Origin: an uncultured Christensenella sp.
GTDB lineage: Bacteria > Bacillota > Clostridia > Christensenellales > CAG-917
NCBI GenBank assembly: GCA_910578325.1
Contig: CAJTQT010000007.1
Span: forward strand, 1-64,000
Direction: 5' to 3'
DNA length: 64,000 nucleotides
Position 1 is the first letter of the stretch, and each line of letters opens with the position of its first letter. A model generated the notes under the pieces. The model worked only from the letters and a program-made list of their open reading frames with translations, was not told the origin of the DNA and ran no database searches. The translations under genes and the position numbers were made by a program. Positions 41,857 through 50,100 of this stretch are shown piece by piece.

Positions 41857-42921
41857 TCACTTTACCTCCTTTAAGACGTACTCGACAATATCTTCGGGGG
41901 ACATTACGTTTCCGCCCGAACGGCCGTAAAAACTTACTTTTTTTCTGCCTGCGGCAGCCAGACGCACGTCCTCGACGTACTGTCCCATACTGAGTTCCAC
42001 CGCAACGATATCCTTAACGGTCGGGCTGCTCATAACGGATTCGAAATACTCTTTCGGGAACGGATAAAGCGTTATAGGTCTGAGCAATCCCGCTTTTATT
42101 CCCTGCTCGCGCAATACGTCGACCGCGCTTTTTGCGATACGCGCGACGGTGCCGTATGCGGTTATGACGATTTCGGCGTCATCTGTGCGGTAGTTTTCGC
42201 ACATCACTTCATTTTCGCACATTCTGTCGTACACTTTTTGCAGTTTGCGGTTCATCGCTTCCAGTTCGTCGGGAACTATGTACAGCGAATTGATAATCCT
42301 TCTGCCCTCTCCGACTCCCGTTCCGTCCGCCGCCCAAGGTTTTTTAGCAAAAGATGCCGCGTCCTTCATTTCGGGCAAGGTAACCGCTTCCATAATCTGA
42401 CCGAGCATACCGTCACCGAGTATCATAACAGGCAAGCGGTATTCTTCCGCTTTGTCATACGCGTCATACAACAAATCAACGCATTCCTGAACAGAACAGG
42501 GGCTGTATACAAGCATTCTGTAATCGCCGTGACCTCCGCCTTTTACGGTTTGAAAATAGTCGCTCTGAGCAGGCTGGATTCCGCCGAGACCAGGGCCTGA
42601 ACGTACCATATTTATAATTACACAGGGCAATTCAGCGCCGCAGATATAACTGATTCCCTCCTGTTTCAGGCTGATGCCGGGGCTGGACGAACTCGTCATA
42701 GCGCGCGCTCCCGCACCCGCCGCTCCGTATACCATATTGATTGCGGATATCTCGCTCTCAGCCTGAATAAATCTTCCGCCTACCTGCGGCAGTCGCCAAC
42801 TCATATATTCTGGAATCTCGTTTTGAGGTGTAATGGGATAACCTGCATAAAACCTGCAACCGCCTCTTATAGCCGCTTCCGCAATCGCTTCGTTGCCTTT
42901 CATCAGTTTTCTTTCAGCCAT
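41857..42921 (-). CDS. 2-oxoacid:ferredoxin oxidoreductase, alpha subunit (VorB/KorA-like)
   Basis: The 354-residue subunit starts MAERKLMKGNEAIAEAA. The GCRFYAGYPITPQNEIPEYM stretch carries the YPITP motif, and TSSSSPGISLKQEGISY and GPGLGGIQPAQSD follow as usual in VorB/KorA. It binds the 2-oxoacid with the beta subunit. The frame is open for 60 codons upstream but that overlaps the ferredoxin gene; the ATG at 42921 has GGAGG 6 nt ahead. Second gene of the operon. Confidence 0.92.
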   Translation of the reverse strand: MAERKLMKGNEAIAEAAIRGGCRFYAGYPITPQNEIPEYMSWRLPQVGGRFIQAESEISAINMVYGAAGAGARAMTSSSSPGISLKQEGISYICGAELPCVIINMVRSGPGLGGIQPAQSDYFQTVKGGGHGDYRMLVYSPCSVQECVDLLYDAYDKAEEYRLPVMILGDGMLGQIMEAVTLPEMKDAASFAKKPWAADGTGVGEGRRIINSLYIVPDELEAMNRKLQKVYDRMCENEVMCENYRTDDAEIVITAYGTVARIAKSAVDVLREQGIKAGLLRPITLYPFPKEYFESVMSSPTVKDIVAVELSMGQYVEDVRLAAAGRKKVSFYGRSGGNVMSPEDIVEYVLKEVK

Positions 42922-42923
42922 AA

Positions 42924-43130
42924 TCATTCCTCCAACGTGATGACGCAATCGGGACACATCGTCGCGCAAAAAGCGCAGGCTATACAGTCTTCGGCACGAG
43001 TTATCTCCACCGTGTAGTAGCCTTTGGCGTTGGTTTCGGTATCCGAAACGGTCAGAATTTTTTTCGGACACGCCTGCACGCACAGTCCGCATCCTTTGCA
43101 AAGTTCTTTTTTTAAAATCAGTTCGGACAT
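42924..43130 (-). CDS. 4Fe-4S ferredoxin-type delta subunit of the oxidoreductase
   Basis: The 68-residue protein has two [4Fe-4S] motifs: CKGCGLCVQACP (about 11-22) and CIACAFCATMCP (about 48-59). It passes electrons from the oxidoreductase core to free ferredoxin. GAGAGG precedes the ATG at 43130; a GTG two codons earlier is an alternative. First gene of the operon, immediately after a terminator-like hairpin. Confidence 0.92.
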   Translation of the reverse strand: MSELILKKELCKGCGLCVQACPKKILTVSDTETNAKGYYTVEITRAEDCIACAFCATMCPDCVITLEE

Positions 43131-43153
43131 AAACACCTCTCTTATAAAAAATT

Positions 43154-43175
43154 ACTGCACCGCTACGGGTGCAGT
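43154..43175 (-). terminator. Terminator or attenuator hairpin before the oxidoreductase operon
   Basis: On the minus strand ACTGCACC / GGTGCAGT with a 6-nt loop is followed by AATTTTTT, between the NYN gene (ending at 43209) and the ferredoxin start (43130). Only about 23 nt separate it from the start codon. Confidence 0.8.
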
Positions 43176-43208
43176 AAATTATGTTGCTAAACTATATGCA
43201 CCTAACCG

Positions 43209-43964
43209 TCAATTATCATTGCCGTTAATAATCTTGTTGAACTGTTCGAGCAATAGCGCCATCTGTGCCGCGTCATCCGCATTTTGTTGCGGCTGCTGAG
43301 GCTCGGGTTGGGGAGCGGCAGGCTGTTGTACATAAACGATTTGCGGCTCCGCCTGCTGTTGAGCGGGTTGCTGAACATAGACGTATGTGTCGGACTTGTT
43401 GTTGGAAGAATTTGCATTCGGATTGTTTGCATCGCCTTCAACGGGTGCTTTCTTCTTGCCGACAGAGGATTTTTTGGGTGCGACATACTCCGACGGAGCG
43501 ACTTTTCTGTAACCGGAATTGAGTACGGTCTGAGTCGTGGCGTTGGGATCGAGATAAATAACTTTGTTGCAAAGAACGGAGTTCTTGTCGGGTTCGATAA
43601 CACCGGCGATAACGTCTTTGCCGTATGCTTTAAGATATGCAATCAGCGGCGTAATGTCACCGTTGCCGTAGATGATAAAGAAACCGTCGATATTCGGGAA
43701 CTGCGCAAGTCTTGCCGCGTCAATAACCTGACGCAAATCGAGTTTACCTTTTCTTTTTTTGGGAAGCGCGGAAAGCGCGTCATAACTGTTTTCCTGAATA
43801 AATTCGCCGTAATCTTTGGTACGTTTTGCCGAATAACCGTAGAATTTGCAAGCGGCGATTTCGCCTAAGCGGGACAATTCTTCAAGCGCAGCGGCAAAAA
43901 CGCTGAAAGGCACCCTGACGCTTTCGATATCCGCAAGAACGACATATTTCTTACTTGCTGCCAT
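43209..43964 (-). CDS. NYN-domain (LabA/DUF88-like PIN-fold) protein with Gln/Pro-rich tail
   Basis: A 251-residue protein. Residues 1-150 are a NYN/PIN-like nuclease fold: N-terminal strand YVVLADIESVRVPFS with an early acidic residue, CKFYGYSAKRT, then the acidic core of LDLRQVIDAARLAQFPNIDGFFIIYGNGDITPLI and the later GKDVIAGVIEP. Such domains are metal-dependent RNases in characterised members. A low-complexity tail (about 185-235) rich in Gln, Pro and Ala (VQQPAQQQAEPQ) follows, suggesting a flexible or condensate-prone linker, and a short amphipathic end. It is unusual to see NDG-type variants at the second acidic position, so catalysis is not certain. GGAGAG before the ATG. Confidence 0.82.
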   Translation of the reverse strand: MAASKKYVVLADIESVRVPFSVFAAALEELSRLGEIAACKFYGYSAKRTKDYGEFIQENSYDALSALPKKRKGKLDLRQVIDAARLAQFPNIDGFFIIYGNGDITPLIAYLKAYGKDVIAGVIEPDKNSVLCNKVIYLDPNATTQTVLNSGYRKVAPSEYVAPKKSSVGKKKAPVEGDANNPNANSSNNKSDTYVYVQQPAQQQAEPQIVYVQQPAAPQPEPQQPQQNADDAAQMALLLEQFNKIINGNDN

Positions 43965-44174
43965 AATAATCTCTCCTCTGCCAACCCGTCCTGAACGCGT
44001 TGCTTTCAGTTTTTATATTATATACAATATTCTAACTTAAAACGACCGATTTGTCTATACTTTTTTTCCTATTTTCTCAAAAGCGCACTTTATCCGTCTA
44101 AAACGCGCGATTTTAGGGGGTGTTTTTCAATGCGTTTGTTTAATTTGAAAATTCAAGCCTTTAAACGCCGCGGT

Positions 44175-44981
44175 TTAAACATCGTTTTCGCGCTTGTAAT
44201 AAAACAGCCACTGCTGCACAAAGCCCGCGTTTTTGCCGTATTTTTCGACAAGCAGCGACGACATCTTTTCAGCGGGAGTTTTGGGGTACTCCGTCTCGAA
44301 AATCTTTTTAATCCAGGTATCCACAGGGAAAACGTCAAAACGGTTGAATCCGAACAGAAGTATGCAATCCGCAACCTTTCTGCCTACTCCGTGCAGTGCC
44401 GTAAGTCTTGCTCTGAGCGACTGTGTATCGAGAGCGCGATAGTCCTCTATATCCGCTTTCAGCAATGCTTTTGCCGTTCTGTCCAGATACGACGCCCTGT
44501 ATCCCGCTCCTATTGACGAAAAATACTCCTCACCCGCATTTGCGAGTGCCTCGACGTCAGGAAACGCATAGTATCCGCCCATATCCTTTCCCAGTCCTTT
44601 ACACATACGCTCAATTATGCCCTTTATGCGCGGAATATGGTTATTCTGAGAAATCAGAAAGGAAAACACCGTTTCCAGCGCGTCCTGCCTGAGTATGTGG
44701 ATTCCCTTTCCGTATTCTATAGCCGAAGACAGAAAGCCTCTGTCGCCGACTTCCGACTGAATAGACGCATAATCCGTATCAAAATCGAAATATCTGCCGA
44801 AAAAGTCAGCGTCGTCGCATTGCACGGCGTATCTGTCGCTTTTGGTCTCTATATGTGCATAATGGTCAAGCGCGAAAACGTCGTAACAGCCGTCGTTTTC
44901 TTTAAAGCGAAAAACCTGTCCGCAGTTGAGAGTCTGCGTCAGATCGAAATAAGGCGTTTTTTCAATATCGAAAGATTTCAT
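44175..44981 (-). CDS. ogg: 8-oxoguanine DNA glycosylase (OGG1 type)
   Basis: The 268-residue protein combines the OGG_N domain (about 5-115, NCGQVFRFKENDGCYDVF) with a helix-hairpin-helix-GPD domain. The hairpin is LHGVGRKVADCILLF with Schiff-base Lys202, and Asp221 of the GPD motif is in FPVDTWIKK. It excises 8-oxoguanine and nicks DNA by beta-elimination. The SQNNHIPRI segment matches OGG1 rather than AlkA. It follows the rpmA terminator in the same direction with a weak ribosome-binding site. Confidence 0.9.
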   Translation of the reverse strand: MKSFDIEKTPYFDLTQTLNCGQVFRFKENDGCYDVFALDHYAHIETKSDRYAVQCDDADFFGRYFDFDTDYASIQSEVGDRGFLSSAIEYGKGIHILRQDALETVFSFLISQNNHIPRIKGIIERMCKGLGKDMGGYYAFPDVEALANAGEEYFSSIGAGYRASYLDRTAKALLKADIEDYRALDTQSLRARLTALHGVGRKVADCILLFGFNRFDVFPVDTWIKKIFETEYPKTPAEKMSSLLVEKYGKNAGFVQQWLFYYKRENDV

Positions 44982-45062
44982 CTTCTGGGCTTCCCTTTTG
45001 CGATTCTGCCATTTAAACCGATAGCGATATGGCTTTTTGCACGTCGCTATTCCGTAAAAGAA

Positions 45063-45082
45063 ACGCCGTCCGAAGACGGCGT
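45063..45082 (-). terminator. Terminator of the rplU-prp-rpmA operon
   Basis: On the minus strand ACGCCGTC / GACGGCGT with a UUCG-type tetraloop followed by TTCTTTT, 8 nt after rpmA. Confidence 0.9.
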
Positions 45083-45089
45083 AAGTTTT

Positions 45090-45371
45090 TTAGTTTTCAG
45101 ATGCGTACACAGACACCTGTTTGCGATCCTTACCGACGCGCTCGAATTTTACTACTCCGTCGACAAGCGCGAACAACGTATCGTCCTTACCTATGGACAC
45201 GTTGTTGCCGGGATGATACTTCGTGCCTCTCTGGCGAACGAGAATGTTGCCGGCAAGCACAAACTGTCCGTCGGCACGCTTAGGTCCGAGACGCTTAGAC
45301 TCGCTGTCACGACCGTTGTGAGAAGAACCCGTTCCCTTTTTATGCGCGAACAACTGTATATTAATAAACAT
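45090..45371 (-). CDS. rpmA: Ribosomal protein L27, with Prp-cleaved N-terminal extension
   Basis: The 93-residue large-subunit protein reaches the peptidyl-transferase centre. It begins MFINIQLFAHKKGTGSS: the first eight or nine residues are the Firmicute extension that the protease Prp must remove after the LF/A position to expose the mature AHKKG end. The prp gene lies directly upstream (1-nt gap). SKRLGPKRADGQFV and the GTKYHPGNNV core are normal. Confidence 0.97.
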   Translation of the reverse strand: MFINIQLFAHKKGTGSSHNGRDSESKRLGPKRADGQFVLAGNILVRQRGTKYHPGNNVSIGKDDTLFALVDGVVKFERVGKDRKQVSVYASEN

Positions 45372-45372
45372 A

Positions 45373-45702
45373 TTATTCTACCTCCAATGATATAAAGTCC
45401 GAAAAAGTTTCGTAGAGGTCGGACACCCCCAGATATGCAGTTCTCAAAATCAAATCGGCGTCGTGCAGATCGGATTTACTTATCGTCTTTGGCAATATCG
45501 CTTTGAGATAACCCGAATCTTCTTCGGTCTCGTAGCCTATATTTATGCCTATCACGCGGATGATCCCCAGCACTGCCGTCTGTATTACCGATGACAGCGC
45601 GGCGCAGACGATATCTTCACCCTCTTCGGCGTAACCGCTGTGCCCCAGACATTCCACGCCCACAAACTTACCCTCGGACGTTGAGAACTTCACTTTGACC
45701 AT
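45373..45702 (-). CDS. prp: Ribosomal-processing cysteine protease Prp
   Basis: The 109-residue protease has the dyad His21 (GHSGYAEEGED) and Cys33 (VCAALSSV), the hallmark of the family that cleaves the L27 N-terminal extension. It sits between rplU and rpmA, the standard Firmicute order, so substrate and protease are produced together. Cytoplasmic; essential in Staphylococcus aureus. Normal length. Confidence 0.95.
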   Translation of the reverse strand: MVKVKFSTSEGKFVGVECLGHSGYAEEGEDIVCAALSSVIQTAVLGIIRVIGINIGYETEEDSGYLKAILPKTISKSDLHDADLILRTAYLGVSDLYETFSDFISLEVE

Positions 45703-45703
45703 A

Positions 45704-46012
45704 TCAGCCCTCGATGGAAACTATCTTCAATTCCGTAAACGGTTGACGATGTCCCTGACGCTTTCTGATTTGCTTCTTTGACTTATAGTGGAACACGAAA
45801 ACTTTCGCCGCTTTTCCCTGCGCGTTCACGGTTGCGGTAACTTTGCAACCTTCCGCAGCGGAACCCGCTTTTACGTTTCCGTTTCCGTCGGCAACCATAA
45901 GGACTTTAAGTTCAACGGATGCGCCGATTTCAGCGTCGATTTTCTCGACCTTAACCAGCATATCTTTCTCAACCTTATATTGCTTGCCTCCGCATTCGAC
46001 AATAGCGTACAT
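45704..46012 (-). CDS. rplU: Ribosomal protein L21
   Basis: The 102-residue 23S rRNA-binding protein has the family start MYAIVECGGKQYKVEKDM and the C-terminal KSKKQIRKRQGHRQPFTELKI. I take the ATG at 46012 because AGGAGG lies 7 nt upstream; the frame remains open for 20 further codons but those belong to the leader. First gene of rplU-prp-rpmA, with its own consensus promoter and a leader of about 80 nt. Confidence 0.97.
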   Translation of the reverse strand: MYAIVECGGKQYKVEKDMLVKVEKIDAEIGASVELKVLMVADGNGNVKAGSAAEGCKVTATVNAQGKAAKVFVFHYKSKKQIRKRQGHRQPFTELKIVSIEG

Positions 46013-46096
46013 ATCAATACCTCCTCTCACCAGTCTCGCCGACATAGGTGCGGAATCACTCCCGTCTTTCAACCACGTTCGAGCGGCTCGCCATTA
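46013..46096 (-). promoter_or_regulatory. rplU 5' leader, possible autoregulatory L21 leader
   Basis: An 80-nt leader between the promoter and rplU with a GC-rich hairpin potential (GGCGAGCCGCTCG region at its start). Many Firmicutes carry a conserved L21 leader RNA at this place; I cannot confirm the motif by eye. Confidence 0.4.
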
Positions 46097-46125
46097 AATG
46101 TAACAAACCGCCCGCATTTTGTCAA
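46097..46125 (-). promoter_or_regulatory. Promoter of rplU-prp-rpmA
   Basis: On the minus strand TTGACA (46120-46125), 17-nt spacer, TACATT (46097-46102). Confidence 0.75.
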
Positions 46126-46302
46126 ACGATTTGACCTGTATTCCCTTTTATTTTCTTAATAAAATATATATTCTTAAAATAATTGTTCAATATTATATGT
46201 CAGACGCACCCAAAAACAACTGCAATCCCGATATTCCGTTATTCTAAACATTCTGAAAACCATTAAGCATTTACGACATCGGCATCTATAAATATTCTAA
46301 TA

Positions 46303-46408
46303 ATTTGCGTGTTAGAAACGAAAAAATGTTGCCACGCAGGTTACACATTTTGTATAACCCCACAAACAGGGACGCTTGCGGAGACCCCTAACAAAACAAT
46401 GCACACCG
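46303..46408. repeat. 106-bp direct repeat, copy 1
   Basis: Nearly identical to 46547-46652 (offset 244). It contains an internal inverted repeat whose left arm AAAAAATGTTG is intact but whose right arm has changed (CACATTTTGT). No coding frame. Followed by AT-rich sequence of no recognisable content. Confidence 0.75.
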
Positions 46409-46546
46409 ATCGGCTCATATCTTTTTGGATACCTATCAATTAAATCTATCAGAGGTCTTAAAAGCGCGAAGCGCGCAAACAAGCAAATCATTTAGCGAAA
46501 CGATGTAGGTGTTTACAATGTCAACTTAGATTGATAGCGTCTTATG

Positions 46547-46652
46547 ATTTGCGCGTTAGAAACGAAAAAATGTTGCCACGCAGGTCACACATTTTTTATA
46601 ACCCCACAAACAGGGACGCTTGCGGAGACACCTAACAAAAAAATGTGCACCG
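46547..46652. repeat. 106-bp direct repeat, copy 2, with perfect hairpin arms
   Basis: In this copy the internal arms AAAAAATGT and ACATTTTTT are perfectly complementary. Its end starts a second hairpin with the same arm type (AAAAAATGTG at about 46637-46647, CACATTTTTT just beyond the repeat, 46659-46669). It sits between the tRNA-Pro gene and the L21 operon, in the position of a transcription terminator for the tRNA. Confidence 0.75.
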
Positions 46653-46672
46653 TATGGCACACATTTTTTCGT

Positions 46673-46750
46673 TGGTCTGGGTGAGAAGACTTGAACTTCC
46701 GGCCTCATGAACCCCATTCATGCACGCTACCAAACTGCGCTACACCCAGA
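46673..46750 (-). tRNA. tRNA-Pro (anticodon GGG)
   Basis: A 7-bp acceptor stem TCTGGGT/ACCCAGA with encoded CCA, D-arm GCGC...GCGT, and anticodon stem CATGA/TCATG enclosing loop ATGGGGT (anticodon GGG, reads CCC and CCU). The T-arm contains TTCAAGT. About 78 nt with CCA. Confidence 0.93.
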
Positions 46751-46760
46751 TAACTACCTT

Positions 46761-46789
46761 ATTATAAGAATAAATCGACTAAAACACAA
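46761..46789 (-). promoter_or_regulatory. tRNA-Pro promoter
   Basis: On the minus strand TTGTGT (46784-46789), 17-nt spacer, TATAAT (46761-46766), 10 nt ahead of the mature 5' end. Confidence 0.7.
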
Positions 46790-46915
46790 CCAAATTAAAG
46801 CAAAATTTTAAATAATTTTATTTTTAACATCTAAGAGATATACAAAAAGATTCGATTTTGTCAATAAGAATAACGTTTAAATAAAAAAGTAGGATTGTGA
46901 AATAGACGTAAATGT

Positions 46916-46944
46916 TTGACAACAAAGCCGTTATAAGGTAAAAT
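46916..46944 (+). promoter_or_regulatory. tRNA-Leu promoter
   Basis: TTGACA (46916-46921), 17-nt spacer, TAAAAT (46939-46944), 9 nt ahead of the tRNA. Confidence 0.85.
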
Positions 46945-46953
46945 ACGAACTAC

Positions 46954-47041
46954 GCGGTCGTGGCGGAATTGGCAGACGCGCAAGATTCAGGTTCTTGTGG
47001 GCAGTACGCCTGTGTGGGTTCAAGTCCCGTCGACCGCACCA
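46954..47041 (+). tRNA. tRNA-Leu (anticodon CAG)
   Basis: Acceptor stem GCGGTCG/CGACCGC with discriminator A and encoded CCA. Anticodon stem CAAGA/TCTTG with loop TTCAGGT (anticodon CAG, reads CUG). A long variable arm (GGGCAGTACGCCT region) marks a class II tRNA. T-loop TTCAAGT. 88 nt. Confidence 0.95.
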
Positions 47042-47044
47042 CCA

Positions 47045-47088
47045 AGACACACGCAAAAGGAGCGTATAAAACTCCGTTGCGTGTGTCT
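47045..47088 (+). terminator. tRNA-Leu terminator
   Basis: A 12-bp stem AGACACACGCAA / TTGCGTGTGTCT plus inner GGAG/CTCC, followed by T5, right after the CCA. Confidence 0.9.
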
Positions 47089-47100
47089 TTTTCTATGTAA

Positions 47101-47126
47101 AAAAACGCCCTTTTCAGAGCGTTTTT
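47101..47126 (-). terminator. Terminator of the large surface-protein gene
   Basis: On the minus strand AAAAACGC / GCGTTTTT with a 10-nt loop, 36 nt after the stop codon of the surface protein. Confidence 0.75.
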
Positions 47127-47161
47127 CAGTTAGTTGCAAAATAATACTTTCACAACAAATT

Positions 47162-50100
47162 TTAGTCTTTCGTTTTGAATATTGCGTTCATCGGCGTGTA
47201 GATTACGTCGAACGCTTTACCCTTCATTACCCCTTTACGGTAAAGTGTGAAATACAGCGTAACATATGCGACAAGCAGAACGAATATAATAACGCCTATC
47301 GCTATACCCGCAATCGCTCCTGCGGACAGTCCGTTGTTGCCGTCAGGCATTACGCCCGGAACCGCCTTTTCGCCCACGAAGACGAACTCCGAAAGCCTAT
47401 CGGTATTCACAACGGCATAGTTGCCGTCCACAGTGTATTCCATATCAGTCGCTTCGCTTCCGTGCAGGTGGAACAGTTTGAAATTTTTGCCTTGCAAATT
47501 CTCCGGTATACGCAATTTTATCGTCAGCGTGCCGTCGTGTTGAATCGTTACGCCGCCCGATTTCAGCGTAACGTCGTAAACAAGATTGATTTCGCCGTTT
47601 ACCGTTTGGACGATTGCTTCATATTGCGCGTAATTGTCCTTTGAAATCTCCGTTACTACAAGTTCTATATCGGGCGCAAAGCCGTTCGGCGTGGTTACAA
47701 CCACCTCGTGTTCGCCGCCATTCTCGTCGGGCTTGACGAGTTCGGCTTTGAGCATAGGAATCATAATGCTGTCGATTTCGGTTTCGCCGTTGCCGTCAGA
47801 GAATTTCTTTCCGCAAACCGAGCAGATCCAGTGCTCTATATTTCCGTTTGCCGTCGTAGTGGCTTCTACCCTTTCAACGTGCGTTAACGCATGCGGCGCA
47901 ATCGGAATTTCGGTCACTTCACTCTTTTCGTCGCAACGGGCGCAATGTTTGGACTTGCTTCCTTTTGCCGTGCAGGTCGCCGCCGTATCTACCGTAAACT
48001 CGGTTTCGAAATCGTGTCCGAGCGCCTCTTTTTCCGAATACGTGGTATGGGCGCAACGCGAACAGGTTACGTATGCATCCCAACCGATTTGCGTACAGGT
48101 TGCCGTTTGCGCTTCGTGCCGGTCAAGGTCATGACCGAGTTTAACCAAAATCTCGGTATCGGTTTCTCCGCAAGCCGTACAGGTAACCGTCACCGATCCG
48201 TCCGTCGTACAGGTGGGTTCCACGCGCACCGATTCGGGGTTCCAACTGTGTCCCAGCGCGTCGGTTTCTCTCGTTTCCTTATGCTCGTTATTGTGTTCGC
48301 AGACGCGCGTTTCTTCGCCCTTGTGCGTACAGTCGGCAGGTCTGCTTTCCGTCCATTCGCCGAACGAGTGGGCGTTTTCGTCTATCGCTATTTCTTCGGT
48401 TTTGGTATGATCGGAATTATGCGCGCAAGTAAACGTTTTAACGCCAGTTGCCATGCAAGTGGGGTGCTTTATGACCACTCCGTCGTTCCAAGCGTGGGCG
48501 TTTGCGTTGATCGCGATTTCTTCGGTCTTGATATGCGCGGAATTATGCGCGCAAGTAAACGTTTTAACGCCAGTTGCCATGCAAGTGGGATGCTTTGTGA
48601 TCGCGCCGTCGTTCCAAGCATGGGCGTTTGCGTTGATCGCGATTTCCTTCGTTTCTTCGTGACTGCAAACGCTGCAAGTATGCTTTTGGCTTCCTACCGC
48701 CGAGCAAGTAGGGGCGAGCGTAGTTTCCCAGTTTCCGTAACTGTGTGCGATCAATTCGCCATACCCTGCTTTGCAGACGGAACAGACGGCTTTTTCAGTG
48801 CACGTCGCCGCGCCGCCCGAATGCGCCTCCGTAATCTTTTCTCCGCACGTGCAAGCGCCTTCGTGTTCGGTATCGCTTGCGTACGTCCAGTCGCCATAGG
48901 AGTGCATCGCTAAAATCGCCTCGTCTTCGCTGAACTGCGCGCAAAGTCCGTCGACGTCGGAGAATAAGTAGGTTGACGGATTTTCGGAGAATTGCTGCGA
49001 GTAATTAGACGTAAACACGCCCGTATATCCCTCCGCCAACGTGACGAATATTTCGATAACGTTTTGTTTGTCGCTCTTTTGCCCAAAATCTATTTTCGCC
49101 CCCGTTTCGAGGTAAACGTTGTTGGCTTTGCCGTCCACTATGTTAGAACTAATATCGGCGATTATATCCCAGTCGCTTTTTACCAGCAGAGTGCTGTTTG
49201 GGTCAACAAACGCGCCGCCGCCCGCTGTCGTCGCGGTGTTTTGGGTAATGCTTGTTCGCGAAATTCTTATATCGCTGTTCTTCACATATATGCCGCCGCC
49301 GATACCATCGGTGATGTCGGTACCCGCGGTGTTTCTTTCTATATAGCACCACGATAAATCGTAATAGGAGTTTTCGCCTTCGAAATATATGCCGCCGCCT
49401 AAAATTCTCGCCGAGTTATTACTGATCCTGCCATCGTAAACATAAAACCTTTTTGCGTTTTTGACGTACACTCCGCCCCCGTTCGTTTGCGCCGTGTTAT
49501 ACTTCACCTCGCATGCGTTGTAAAATTCAACTTTAGAGTTGTCAGCGGCGTACACTCCGCCGCCATTAGTCGCGCGGTTACCCGATATATTGACATTTCC
49601 CAAGTTTAAATAAGCGCTGTCACTGACGTAAATACCTCCGCCTTGATAGCTGTTTCCGCCCGTTATAAGTCCGCCGCTCAACGTAACGGCGCTGCCGCTG
49701 ACGGGGTCGGTTATTGTATGCGTAAGAGTGTTTTTATACGCCGCCAACGCGTTTATTTCTTGAATTAACGTTGTTCTCGGCTCTTCTCTCAACCACAAAT
49801 AACCGTTGTTTTGAAGGGAGATAACCGAGCCGTTATTCGAAGTAAGTTTTATCTTGTAACCGTTTAAGAAAACTTCCATGCGGATTTTTACATTGAGAGT
49901 TCTTCTGATCTCCGCGTCGGCGAGCAGCACGAATTCTACTTTGTTGTTTTGGTTATAGGGCAAAGTAACGGTGTAGTTCCAAGCCTCATCGAAGTTCAGA
50001 TAATATTTAATCGCCCCGTCGTAACCGGCAACCGCGGCGACCGCCTTTACACTGCATAACGAGCAGAGCACGCCGTCGTCCGACGGAACTATGTTATGCG

